Position numbers and translations under genes: made by a program | Shown here: positions 54,055-62,454 of the stretch, in pieces | How positions within the stretch are numbered: position 1 is the stretch's first letter | Layout: each line of letters begins with the position of its first letter | Source: Roseivirga sp965279445 | GTDB lineage: Bacteria > Bacteroidota > Bacteroidia > Cytophagales > Cyclobacteriaceae | Length of the DNA: 64,000 bases | NCBI GenBank assembly: GCA_965279445.1 | Contig: OZ257241.1 | Coordinates: forward strand, 5,146,001-5,210,000 | Direction: 5' to 3' | The notes under the pieces: generated by a model | Databases searched by the model: none | What the model saw: the letters and a program-made list of their open reading frames with translations, nothing else | What the model was told of the DNA's origin: nothing

Positions 54055-54792
54055 ATGAAGGAAAAAATCGACTCGGAAAAACTCCCCAAACACATTGCAG
54101 TCATAATGGATGGCAACGGCCGATGGGCCAAGAGCAAGGGCGCTGCACGCGTTTTTGGTCACAAGCATGCCATCAAGGCTGTGCGCGATGTAACGGAAGG
54201 CTGTGCCGAGCTGGGAGTTAAATTCCTGACCTTGTATGCTTTCTCTACGGAAAACTGGAACAGGCCTAAGGCAGAGGTAAATGCACTTATGCAGCTGTTG
54301 GTTTCTACTATTAGCTCTGAGGTGAAAACATTGATGGACAATGACATTAGCCTTACTACTATTGGAGATACCGCCAGCCTGCCCGCAAAGGCACAGCGCG
54401 AACTGGCCGAAGCGATAGAAAAAACTGCTAATAACAAGCGAATGAAGCTTGTGCTGGCTCTGAGTTACAGTGGTCGGTGGGATATTGTGAATGCTGCGAA
54501 AGCTTTGCTGAAAAAACAACAGAAGGGTGACCTGAATATCGAGGATGTGGATCAGAATCTTTTCGAAAGCTATCTGGACACGTCAGGTATTCCCGATCCT
54601 GAGTTGTTGATAAGAACGAGTGGTGAACAACGGATCAGTAACTTTCTGCTTTGGCAGATGGCTTATACTGAGTTTTTCATTACTGATACACTGTGGCCCG
54701 ATTTCAGGAAACAGCATTTATACGAAGCCATTGTCGCCTACCAACAGCGGGAAAGGCGTTTTGGAAAAATAAGTGAGCAGGTAAATACTTAG
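54055..54792 (+). CDS. uppS: isoprenyl (undecaprenyl) diphosphate synthase
   Basis: A 245-residue cis-prenyltransferase making the C55 lipid carrier for peptidoglycan and O-antigen. The catalytic Asp19 lies in VIMDGNGRWAK; LTLYAFSTENWNRP, SYSGRWDIVNA, RTSGEQRISNFLLWQ and FFITDTLWPDF complete the signature. ATG at 54055 is chosen; an in-frame TTG lies six codons upstream. Confidence 0.97.
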   Translation: MKEKIDSEKLPKHIAVIMDGNGRWAKSKGAARVFGHKHAIKAVRDVTEGCAELGVKFLTLYAFSTENWNRPKAEVNALMQLLVSTISSEVKTLMDNDISLTTIGDTASLPAKAQRELAEAIEKTANNKRMKLVLALSYSGRWDIVNAAKALLKKQQKGDLNIEDVDQNLFESYLDTSGIPDPELLIRTSGEQRISNFLLWQMAYTEFFITDTLWPDFRKQHLYEAIVAYQQRERRFGKISEQVNT

Positions 54793-54799
54793 AGTTGGA

Positions 54800-57451
54800 A
54801 TGAGGAAATTATTCATTGTACTGGGAATTGCTTTGTGTGTCGTCCGCCTGGCGGAAGGACAGGTGAGGTATGGAGTGAACGCGGGGCAAGGCGTACAGAT
54901 AGATTATACCAATCCAAAAGTTTTTGAGATTGCCGATATCAAGTTTTCGGGCTTGAATATACTGGAAGAAGGAGCCTTGATTTCTTTTACCGGTATTAAG
55001 GTAGGTGATAGAATTCCCATACCTGGCCGGGAGATTTCAGAAGCTATTAAGAGACTCTGGAAACAGGGTATTATTGCCGATGTAGAGTTTTGGCTTACCA
55101 AAATTGAAGGCGACAGGGCTTTTCTGGAGGTAAAACTGACGGAACGCCCGAGAATTCTGGGTTTTGATATCCAGGGAGTCAATAGCTCACAAGCATCAGA
55201 AATTAAAGATCAGGTAGGTATCATTGGTAAAGTAGCCAGTGCTCCACTGGTAAAGAACACAGAGTTGCTGATCAATAAATTCTTTATAGAAAAAGGATTT
55301 CTCAACACCAAAGTAAAGACGATTCAGGATATAGATACGCTGGTATCTGACGGGGTGCGACTGACATTTGTGGTCGATAAAAAATCCAAAGTGAAGATCA
55401 ATAAGATCAGCTTTGATGGTAATGACACCTTCTCAAACTCAAGGTTGAAAAAGACTCTGAAGAACACTCATGAAAAGCCAAGGTTCTGGCTGATTTCAGC
55501 GCTGTTCGATCAGGTATTTAAGACAAACCCCAAGTCTGTCAGAAACTATGTTGACTCCTCTTATTCAGTATCTAAAAGAGATCTGAAGGAGTTTTTAAGC
55601 AGTAACGTAAAACTCAACTTTCTTCAGTCATCTAAGTTTATTCGCAACGACTTTAATGACGACAAAGGAACACTGATAGGCTTTTACAACTCTAAGGGAT
55701 ACAGAGATGCGGCTGTACTAAGTGATAGCATTGGCAAAATCAATGATGATTTCATCAATGTCCATGTCAAGGTAGATGAGGGTAATAGGTACTATGTCAG
55801 AAATATTGACTGGGTAGGTAACCTTAAGTACACTGATGAGCAGCTTACAGAGAAGCTGGGTATTAAGAAGGGTGACGTTTACAACCAGGAGAAGATAAGC
55901 CAGAGGACTCAGTTTGATGGTGAAGGCGGAGACGACATCAACTCGCTTTACATGGATGATGGCTATCTCTTCTTCCGACTGGATGTAGTAGAGGTAAGGG
56001 CTGAAAATGACTCCATCGATCTTGAAATGAGAATGAGTGAAGGAGAGCAGGCCACTATTAAGAGAATTATACTGAAAGGAAATGACAGAACGAGTGACCA
56101 TGTGGTACTGAGAGAGATCAGAACCTTGCCTGGTCAGAAGTTCAGCAGAAAAGAATTGATCAGAACTACGCGTGAGCTGGCGCAGCTTGGCTTCTTCGAT
56201 CCTGAGCAAATCAATCCAAGGCCTATTCCCAACCTGGCGGATGGTACGGTAGATATAGAGTTTGAACTGGTTGAAAAATCTTCAGATCAGATTCAGCTGT
56301 CCGGTGGTTTTGGCGGACCCTTCGGCTTTGTAGGTACAGTTGGCTTATCGCTCAACAATTTCTCCGTTAAAAATATAGGAGACTGGAGTAAGTGGAGACC
56401 TTATCCATCCGGTGATGGGCAGAGACTCTCTTTGCAGATACAGTCAAATGGTAGAAGGTTTCAGAGCTATAACCTCATATTTTCAGAGCCCTGGCTTGGC
56501 GGAAAGCGACCCAATAACTTTACAATCAGTGTAAACAGAACCGTAAACCGTAGTATTGATATTTTCACCAATGACCTCAACGGTTTTCTGAAAGCAAGTG
56601 GATTTACAATTGGTTTGGGTAGAAGGCTGAGATGGCCTGATGATTATTTTCAGATATCCAACAATATTTCTTACCAGTACTACCAGGTATTTAACTTTGG
56701 TCAGACCCTCGGTTTTTCCACAGGTGATGCGAACAGCCTTACGTTCAACACGACCATCTCAAGAAGTAATATTGATAACCCACAGTTTCCAAGGTATGGT
56801 TCTCAGGTGTCTCTTAATGTTAACCTGACACCTCCGGTTTCATTGATCAATGGTGATAAGTTTGAGGGAGGTGATCTGAGCACTGCTGAGCGATATAAGT
56901 GGATCGAGTACCATAAGTGGATCATGGATGCTTCCTTCTTTATTCCACTACCTAAGAAATTTGTCATCAATGCCAGAGCTCACCTGGGCTTTATTGGTAG
57001 CTATGGTGACAGAACAGATACGGGGCCATTCGAGAGGTTCTTCCTGGGAGGTAACGGATTAAATGGTGCTAATAATTTTATAATCGGACAGGACATTGTA
57101 GCGTTGAGAGGGTATGACGATAATAGTATCGTACCGATCGACCCGGTCTCTGGCTTCAGAGGAGGCTTGATTTTTAACAAGTTTGTAGCGGAATTGAGAT
57201 ACCCTATTTCATTGGCTCCTACGTCTACTATCTATGTGCAGGCGTTTGCTGAGGCGGGTAATGCCTGGAATGACTATTCGCAGTACTCACCAAGAGATCT
57301 CTTCAGGTCTGCAGGTTTTGGGGCGAGAATCTTCCTTCCTGCCTTTGGCCTTTTGGGTATTGACTGGGCATATGGCTTCGATTCCAACACAGCTCTGGGG
57401 ATTAGCAGTGGATCACAGGTACACTTTACGATCGGGCAACAATTACGCTGA
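54800..57451 (+). CDS. bamA: outer-membrane protein assembly factor BamA
   Basis: An 883-residue Omp85 protein that folds beta-barrels into the outer membrane. Signal peptide 1-20, then five POTRA domains (about 40-500; ISFDGNDTFSNSRLKKTLKN is one), then a 16-strand barrel starting near GGFGGPFGFVGTVGLSLNNF. The loop-6 motif ALRGYDDNS corresponds to the conserved VRGY/F, and the last strand ends SGSQVHFTIGQQLR. One POTRA unit is enlarged by ~70 residues relative to E. coli. It begins 7 bp after uppS. Confidence 0.97.
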   Translation: MRKLFIVLGIALCVVRLAEGQVRYGVNAGQGVQIDYTNPKVFEIADIKFSGLNILEEGALISFTGIKVGDRIPIPGREISEAIKRLWKQGIIADVEFWLTKIEGDRAFLEVKLTERPRILGFDIQGVNSSQASEIKDQVGIIGKVASAPLVKNTELLINKFFIEKGFLNTKVKTIQDIDTLVSDGVRLTFVVDKKSKVKINKISFDGNDTFSNSRLKKTLKNTHEKPRFWLISALFDQVFKTNPKSVRNYVDSSYSVSKRDLKEFLSSNVKLNFLQSSKFIRNDFNDDKGTLIGFYNSKGYRDAAVLSDSIGKINDDFINVHVKVDEGNRYYVRNIDWVGNLKYTDEQLTEKLGIKKGDVYNQEKISQRTQFDGEGGDDINSLYMDDGYLFFRLDVVEVRAENDSIDLEMRMSEGEQATIKRIILKGNDRTSDHVVLREIRTLPGQKFSRKELIRTTRELAQLGFFDPEQINPRPIPNLADGTVDIEFELVEKSSDQIQLSGGFGGPFGFVGTVGLSLNNFSVKNIGDWSKWRPYPSGDGQRLSLQIQSNGRRFQSYNLIFSEPWLGGKRPNNFTISVNRTVNRSIDIFTNDLNGFLKASGFTIGLGRRLRWPDDYFQISNNISYQYYQVFNFGQTLGFSTGDANSLTFNTTISRSNIDNPQFPRYGSQVSLNVNLTPPVSLINGDKFEGGDLSTAERYKWIEYHKWIMDASFFIPLPKKFVINARAHLGFIGSYGDRTDTGPFERFFLGGNGLNGANNFIIGQDIVALRGYDDNSIVPIDPVSGFRGGLIFNKFVAELRYPISLAPTSTIYVQAFAEAGNAWNDYSQYSPRDLFRSAGFGARIFLPAFGLLGIDWAYGFDSNTALGISSGSQVHFTIGQQLR

Positions 57452-57456
57452 TCAAT

Positions 57457-57981
57457 ATGTATAAAGTTCTGAACGCCATAGCATTATTATTATTAATATC
57501 TAACTTCGCGCTTGCTCAAAAGTTCGGGCATATAGATTCAGATTATGTTCTGAATAAGATGCCGGAATACGCTGAAAAAAAGACTGAAATTGATCAGTTG
57601 GCAAAGGACTACCAAAAAGAGGTACGGAGTTTGTTTAGTGAAGTAGAGAAGATGCGATCTAAGTTCAGACTGGAGCAGGTAGCCTTTACATCAGAGATGA
57701 AAAAGGAGCGCCAGGCTGAGATAGATAAAAAGGAGCAGGAAGCCCTTGAAAAGCAAACACAGTTTTTCGCATTTGATGGTCTTTTTTTTAAAAAGCAAGA
57801 AGAGCTGCTCAGACCGCTTCAACAGAAGCTCTGGGAGGCCGTAGAAGTAGTCGCAAAAAAAAGAGGGTTAGACTACATTTTGGATAAGGCCGCAGATGTG
57901 GGAATCATTTATTCCAATCCAGTGCATGACTATACCGAGTATGTGCTGGAAGAATTGGGATTACTTGAACAAGATAACTAG
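57457..57981 (+). CDS. OmpH/Skp-family periplasmic chaperone (first copy)
   Basis: A 174-residue exported protein with signal peptide (ALLLLISNFALAQ) and the Skp pattern: a short strand (KFGHIDSDYVLNKMPEY), a long coiled-coil arm (about 40-110, rich in Lys and Glu) and a closing strand (DYILDKAADVGIIYSN). Skp carries unfolded outer-membrane proteins to BamA, encoded just upstream. Confidence 0.93.
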   Translation: MYKVLNAIALLLLISNFALAQKFGHIDSDYVLNKMPEYAEKKTEIDQLAKDYQKEVRSLFSEVEKMRSKFRLEQVAFTSEMKKERQAEIDKKEQEALEKQTQFFAFDGLFFKKQEELLRPLQQKLWEAVEVVAKKRGLDYILDKAADVGIIYSNPVHDYTEYVLEELGLLEQDN

Positions 57982-58007
57982 AACATTAAAATTTAAGAGT
58001 AAAAATC

Positions 58008-58595
58008 ATGAGTCGTAAATTATTTGTAATGGCAGCTATGTTAATGACAACAGTAGCTGTAATGGGACAGGATTTTAAGATTGGCTATACCAACATTGAT
58101 GCAATTGTTTTTAACATGCCCGAAATGGCCGGTATTAATTCAGAGCTGGAAACCTATGAAAAGCAGCTGGGAAGCCAGGTGAATGGAAAAAGGACTGAAA
58201 TCAACACAAAAATCCAACAACTTCAGGCAATGATGCAGGATCCTAATGCTGCTCAAATTGTACTTCAGGAGCGTGAGAATGAGATTCGTAAAATGAATAC
58301 AGACCTCGAAGCTTTTTCTGTACAAGTACAGCAGGCATACGGTAATAAGCAGGCAACCCTCCTGAACCCTGTTTATCAAAAGGTACAAACCGCCATTGAT
58401 GAGGTAAGAAAAGAGAAAGGATATGCTATGATCCTGAACGCCCAGATTGCTGGTGGTGGAGGTATTGTACTGGCCGCTAACGATGAGGATAACATCACAG
58501 AGGCAGTATTTGCGAAGCTTGGTGTGCCAATGCCTAAAGATGCCGGTACGGACGGAGCTCCTGCGGCTACTGCTAACAACAACGGTGGTAACTAA
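58008..58595 (+). CDS. OmpH/Skp-family periplasmic chaperone (second copy)
   Basis: A 195-residue Skp-like protein, 26 bp after the first. Signal peptide MSRKLFVMAAMLMTTVAVMG, then DFKIGYTNIDAIVFNMPEM, a coiled-coil arm rich in Gln (about 50-125), and a tail of Gly, Ala and Asn. The two copies are clearly diverged and may serve different clients. Followed by a strong terminator. Confidence 0.92.
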   Translation: MSRKLFVMAAMLMTTVAVMGQDFKIGYTNIDAIVFNMPEMAGINSELETYEKQLGSQVNGKRTEINTKIQQLQAMMQDPNAAQIVLQERENEIRKMNTDLEAFSVQVQQAYGNKQATLLNPVYQKVQTAIDEVRKEKGYAMILNAQIAGGGGIVLAANDEDNITEAVFAKLGVPMPKDAGTDGAPAATANNNGGN

Positions 58596-58622
58596 AGAAA
58601 ATTGATTAATCATATAGTTAAG

Positions 58623-58648
58623 ACCTCTTCCAGCGAAGAGGTTTTTTT
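58623..58648 (+). terminator. terminator of the bamA-ompH operon
   Basis: ACCTCTTC/GAAGAGGT stem (58623-58630 with 58635-58642), CAGC loop, seven T. Confidence 0.9.
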
Positions 58649-58658
58649 ATTTTAGGTC

Positions 58659-59549
58659 ATGATTATTCCCGACTCGCTCAAAGCAGGTGATAAAGTAGCG
58701 GTGGTAAACCCCGCCAAGAGATTACAATCAGATATGACCGCTGGTCTTGATCTGCTGAAATCATGGGGTCTGATTCCTATAGTAGGAGAAAATGCGGGAA
58801 AGGAGCATCACCTTTTTGCCGGTACTGATAAAGAGCGTTTGGCTGATGTACAATGGGCGGTAGATCACCCTGAGGTAAAGGCGGTAATCATGGCGAGGGG
58901 TGGCTATGGAACTACCCGCATACTGGATGATCTGAATTTTGATAAGCTTATACAGCATCCGAAATGGCTCTGTGGCTTCAGTGATATTACCAGCCTGCTA
59001 TGTCGGCTGGATAACCTGGGAATAGCCTCAATGCATAGCCCTATGGTGGCCTCGCTTTGCCGAGACAGTCGATCGGATGAATCCGTTAAGAGAGCCCTGA
59101 TGGGTGAGCCTTTGTTCTACGAGATTAAGTCAAGAAAAGAGAATAGCCCGGGTAAAACTGAAGCCACGCTTATTGGAGGTAACCTTACCATGGTCTGTAA
59201 CTCTATAGGTACTTCTTCAGAGATTAATACGGATGGGCAGATACTCTTTCTGGAAGAGGTGGGAGAGTACATCTACCATCTGGATCGCATGATGGTACAC
59301 TTGAAGCGAGCTGGTAAGCTCAGTAACCTGGCCGGAGTAATTATTGGGGATTTTTCGAGTATGAAGGATCATAATGACAGTTTTGGGTACTCGACCATGG
59401 AGGTACTGAAGTCTCACCTGGATGCTCTTGATTGTCCTGTGGTCTATGGCTTTCCTGCCGGCCATGAGAATCATAACCTGACACTTATCTGTGGTAAACA
59501 GGCTATCTTAGAAGCTGGCGCGGAGAAAACTACATTGGGCTTCAGGTAA
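58659..59549 (+). CDS. LD-carboxypeptidase (peptidase S66)
   Basis: A 296-residue serine peptidase that trims the terminal D-Ala from tetrapeptides during peptidoglycan recycling. The nucleophile Ser lies in GFSDITSLL, the Glu in LFLEEVGEYIYHLDRM and the His in GFPAGHENHN; MARGGYGTTRILDDLN is a family signature. No signal peptide, so it acts in the cytoplasm. It overlaps the convergent chromate transporter by 8 bp. Confidence 0.92.
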   Translation: MIIPDSLKAGDKVAVVNPAKRLQSDMTAGLDLLKSWGLIPIVGENAGKEHHLFAGTDKERLADVQWAVDHPEVKAVIMARGGYGTTRILDDLNFDKLIQHPKWLCGFSDITSLLCRLDNLGIASMHSPMVASLCRDSRSDESVKRALMGEPLFYEIKSRKENSPGKTEATLIGGNLTMVCNSIGTSSEINTDGQILFLEEVGEYIYHLDRMMVHLKRAGKLSNLAGVIIGDFSSMKDHNDSFGYSTMEVLKSHLDALDCPVVYGFPAGHENHNLTLICGKQAILEAGAEKTTLGFR

Positions 59550-60720
59550 TCAGAAAACCTGCGAGCAGGCCCGCCAGAATGATAAAGGGTGCTGGTATTT
59601 TGGTATAGGTGAGTAACACAAAGGTTCCGATTACTACAGATACGTTCAGCACGTTATTCTCAATAGGCTGAAAGAGCACAAAGGCTGAGGCGACCACCAT
59701 GCCTGCACTGGCTGCATTTACTCCTTCTAAAGAAGCCCTAACGACCCTGTAACGCTTTAGGTCCTCCCAGAATCGTATGACAAAGAAGATGAGAAAGGTG
59801 CCTGGCAAGAAGATTCCGATGGCGGAGACAAAGCCGCCTAAGATCTGAGCACCCAGGCCCATGTCGCGCACCGACAATGAGCCAATAAAAGAGCTGAAGG
59901 AAAATACGGGGCCAGGTACCGCTTGTACCATACCAAACCCTGAAAGAAACTCTTCTGAACTCAGATAACCTTTAAATTCTACGAACTCAGTATTGAGGAA
60001 AGGAATCAGTACTTGTCCGCCACCAAAAATCAGGCTGCCATTACGGTAAAAGTTCTCGAAAAGGAGAACGATTCTGTCTTGTGTGAAGGCACCCAATAAG
60101 GCTGCGGCTACCAGTACCAGCCCCCATAGTGTAAAATTGCCCCATTTGATTTTGACCTTCTGCTTCTCTTCAGGAGCGTGCTTCTTGTACTTAAAAGCAG
60201 TAATACAGCCAGCAAAGATAAATACTAATGGAAGAGCGATTGGCTTCTCAATGAAATAGGTAACAATGGCAGAGAGCATCAACAGGCCAATGGCTGTTTT
60301 ACTCTTGATCACCTTAGAGGTGATGATATAAGCACCATAGCTTACAAAGCCCACTGCCATAGGTTGTATAAAGCGGGTAAATTCGAGACTAAAGTTCTTT
60401 GCCTGATAGTTATTGATGAGAATGCCTGCCAAGGTCATGATACTCACTGCCGGGAGTATCCATACCAGTAATGTGAGATATGCCAGGTTAGCCCCGCCAA
60501 TGCGGAAACCAATGGCAGTGATGGTCTGGGTGGAGGTAGGTCCGGGTAAAACCTGACAGAGTGCATTTAGCTCTATAAGCTCTTCTTCAGTGAGGTATCC
60601 TCTTTTCTTTACCATGATCTTAATGAGCATAGCAAAATGTGCCTGAGGCCCGCCAAAAGCACTGACGGCCAAAGTCAGGACATCCCTGAGGAAAATGTAG
60701 TATCTGATCTTTTTAATCAA
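59542..60720 (-). CDS. chrA: chromate transporter family protein, two-domain
   Basis: A 392-residue membrane protein made of two homologous CHR halves: SAFGGPQAHFAMLIK with QVLPGPTSTQ in the first and FGGGQVLIPFLNTEF with QAVPGPVFSF in the second, ~10-12 helices in all. The family exports chromate with proton coupling; transport of other anions is possible, since no chromate-resistance partner is near. It starts with TTG at 60720, matching the family start (IRYYIFLRDVL). Confidence 0.9.
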   Translation of the reverse strand: MIKKIRYYIFLRDVLTLAVSAFGGPQAHFAMLIKIMVKKRGYLTEEELIELNALCQVLPGPTSTQTITAIGFRIGGANLAYLTLLVWILPAVSIMTLAGILINNYQAKNFSLEFTRFIQPMAVGFVSYGAYIITSKVIKSKTAIGLLMLSAIVTYFIEKPIALPLVFIFAGCITAFKYKKHAPEEKQKVKIKWGNFTLWGLVLVAAALLGAFTQDRIVLLFENFYRNGSLIFGGGQVLIPFLNTEFVEFKGYLSSEEFLSGFGMVQAVPGPVFSFSSFIGSLSVRDMGLGAQILGGFVSAIGIFLPGTFLIFFVIRFWEDLKRYRVVRASLEGVNAASAGMVVASAFVLFQPIENNVLNVSVVIGTFVLLTYTKIPAPFIILAGLLAGFLIT

Positions 60721-60741
60721 AGCATAGGGCTTTGCACCTGT

Positions 60742-61713
60742 CTACTTTTTAAGTCCGATCTCTGCGAGACGCTGGTTCAGAAAGTCACCAGCCGTTATGT
60801 CGTCATACTGCTTTGGGTTATCTGCATCAATACAGTTTTCCAGGCATGTAAGATCCATTTCAGAACGCGGGTGCATGAAGAAAGGGATACTGTACCTTGA
60901 AGTCTTCATCAGCTCACGGGGTGGATTCACTACACGGTGAATGGTGGACTTCAGCTTGTTATTTGTAAGCCTTTGAAGCATATCGCCTACATTCACTACT
61001 ACCTGATCGGGCAGGGCTGTAATGGAGATCCATTTATTGTCTTTTCTGAGTACCTGAAGGCCATCCGCACTCGCTCCCATGAGCAGAGTAATGAGGTTGA
61101 TATCTCCATGCTCAGCAGCTCTTACGGCATCGGCAGGTACAGCTTCGGGGTTTTCAATAGGGAAGTAGTGTATAGGGCGCAGGATGCTGTTGCCATTATG
61201 CACTTTGTTGTCAAAGTAGTGCTCGTCAAGGCCTAAATATAACGCAATGGCCTGGAGCATTTTAATACCTGCACTTTCCAGAGTCTGGTAAACCTTCAGC
61301 CCGATACTCTCCAGCTCTGGCAGCTCCTTCGGCCAGATATTATCAGGGTATTGATCTTTGATCGGGTCATTATCTGTGACATGCTGACCTACATGGTAAA
61401 ACTCCTTAAGGTCGCCTGTGGTACGTCCTTTGGCATGTTCCTTTCCTTTTCCGATGTATCCCCGCTGACCAGCCAGCTCGGGCACTTCATATTTAGTCTT
61501 TACGTCATCAGGCAGAGAGAAAAACTGCTGAATGGTCTTGTACAAATGGGCGGTTTGCTCATCCGTGAGACCATGGTTTTTAATGGCTACAAAACCGATG
61601 TTATTGTAAGCTTCTCCCAGTGCGTCTACAAATGCTTGTTTTTTATGGGCATCACCACTCGTGAAGTCTGCCAGGTCCAGTGAAGGGATTTCATCAAAAA
61701 GTTTTTCGCTCAT
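60742..61713 (-). CDS. isopenicillin-N-synthase-like 2-oxoglutarate/Fe(II) oxygenase
   Basis: A 323-residue non-haem iron oxygenase. The N-terminal DIOX_N domain (IPSLDLADFTSGDAHKKQAF) precedes the double-stranded barrel with iron ligands His-x-Asp in AEHGDINLITLL and His in STIHRVVNPP, and the co-substrate Arg in SRYSIPFF. Substrate unknown; the family includes oxidases of small molecules. It is monocistronic or first in a leftward unit. A TAAATTTG on the minus strand at 61743-61736 may be its -7 box. Confidence 0.88.
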   Translation of the reverse strand: MSEKLFDEIPSLDLADFTSGDAHKKQAFVDALGEAYNNIGFVAIKNHGLTDEQTAHLYKTIQQFFSLPDDVKTKYEVPELAGQRGYIGKGKEHAKGRTTGDLKEFYHVGQHVTDNDPIKDQYPDNIWPKELPELESIGLKVYQTLESAGIKMLQAIALYLGLDEHYFDNKVHNGNSILRPIHYFPIENPEAVPADAVRAAEHGDINLITLLMGASADGLQVLRKDNKWISITALPDQVVVNVGDMLQRLTNNKLKSTIHRVVNPPRELMKTSRYSIPFFMHPRSEMDLTCLENCIDADNPKQYDDITAGDFLNQRLAEIGLKK

Positions 61714-61764
61714 GACTTTGGAATTGAAGGTTACTCAAATTTAATAAATATATGATCTCAAACG

Positions 61765-62454
61765 CTAAGAGAGTACCTCTTTCAGTACTTCCAGCGACTT
61801 GATATCACGGAGGGCGTCTGTGTGCAGCTGGTAAAATCGTAGTATATGGCTTAATAATTCTCTGCGAAAAGCACTGGAGATTTTTAATGGATATCCCAGC
61901 GGTTGAGATAAAAACTCATCTATGATTTTCCTTTCCTCATCTTCCGTGGTAAGGTGCAATCCATAATCTGAAAGCTGCAGCAAGAAGTCATGGGCGGAGA
62001 TGGGTTTGAAGCCCAGGTAGGCACTGCTTTTGAGTAGAAACTGCAAATGGAAGTTGTTGATACCCTCTTCCAGGTGATCAAAAACCTGGATGGCATTGAA
62101 CATAAAGTCGAAGAGGTCTTTGTTTTCTGCCTCTTCTCTCAAAAGCTTGGTCAGCACCTCGGTCATAAAAATACTGATACCGGTTTTTACCGGATGGAAC
62201 GGGATGCTGGCAAAAGGGTAGCTGCATTTAGCTTCAGAAATCCGCTGTATATCTTTTTCCGGTTTATGGTAAATTACCATATCCAGCAGCGTCAGTGGCT
62301 GGTACAGGGCTATTTTGCCCCTTGACTTTGCACTTCTGGCTCCATTCACGATATAGCTTTGCATACCGAAACGCTCAGTGAAAATGCGGACAATAATGGA
62401 TGACTCCCTGAATTTTATATAGTTGAGAACAATGCCACGGCTATGATGAATCAT
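61765..62454 (-). CDS. recO: DNA repair protein RecO
   Basis: A 229-residue protein that, with RecR, loads RecA on single-stranded DNA. The OB-fold start (RGIVLNYIKFRESSIIVRIF), the region YIVNGARSAKSRGKIALYQPL and the helical C-terminal domain fit the family. The usual zinc-finger cysteines are missing, as in other Bacteroidota. Its ATG overlaps the stop of the PorZ-like gene by 1 nt (TGATG). Confidence 0.92.
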   Translation of the reverse strand: MIHHSRGIVLNYIKFRESSIIVRIFTERFGMQSYIVNGARSAKSRGKIALYQPLTLLDMVIYHKPEKDIQRISEAKCSYPFASIPFHPVKTGISIFMTEVLTKLLREEAENKDLFDFMFNAIQVFDHLEEGINNFHLQFLLKSSAYLGFKPISAHDFLLQLSDYGLHLTTEDEERKIIDEFLSQPLGYPLKISSAFRRELLSHILRFYQLHTDALRDIKSLEVLKEVLS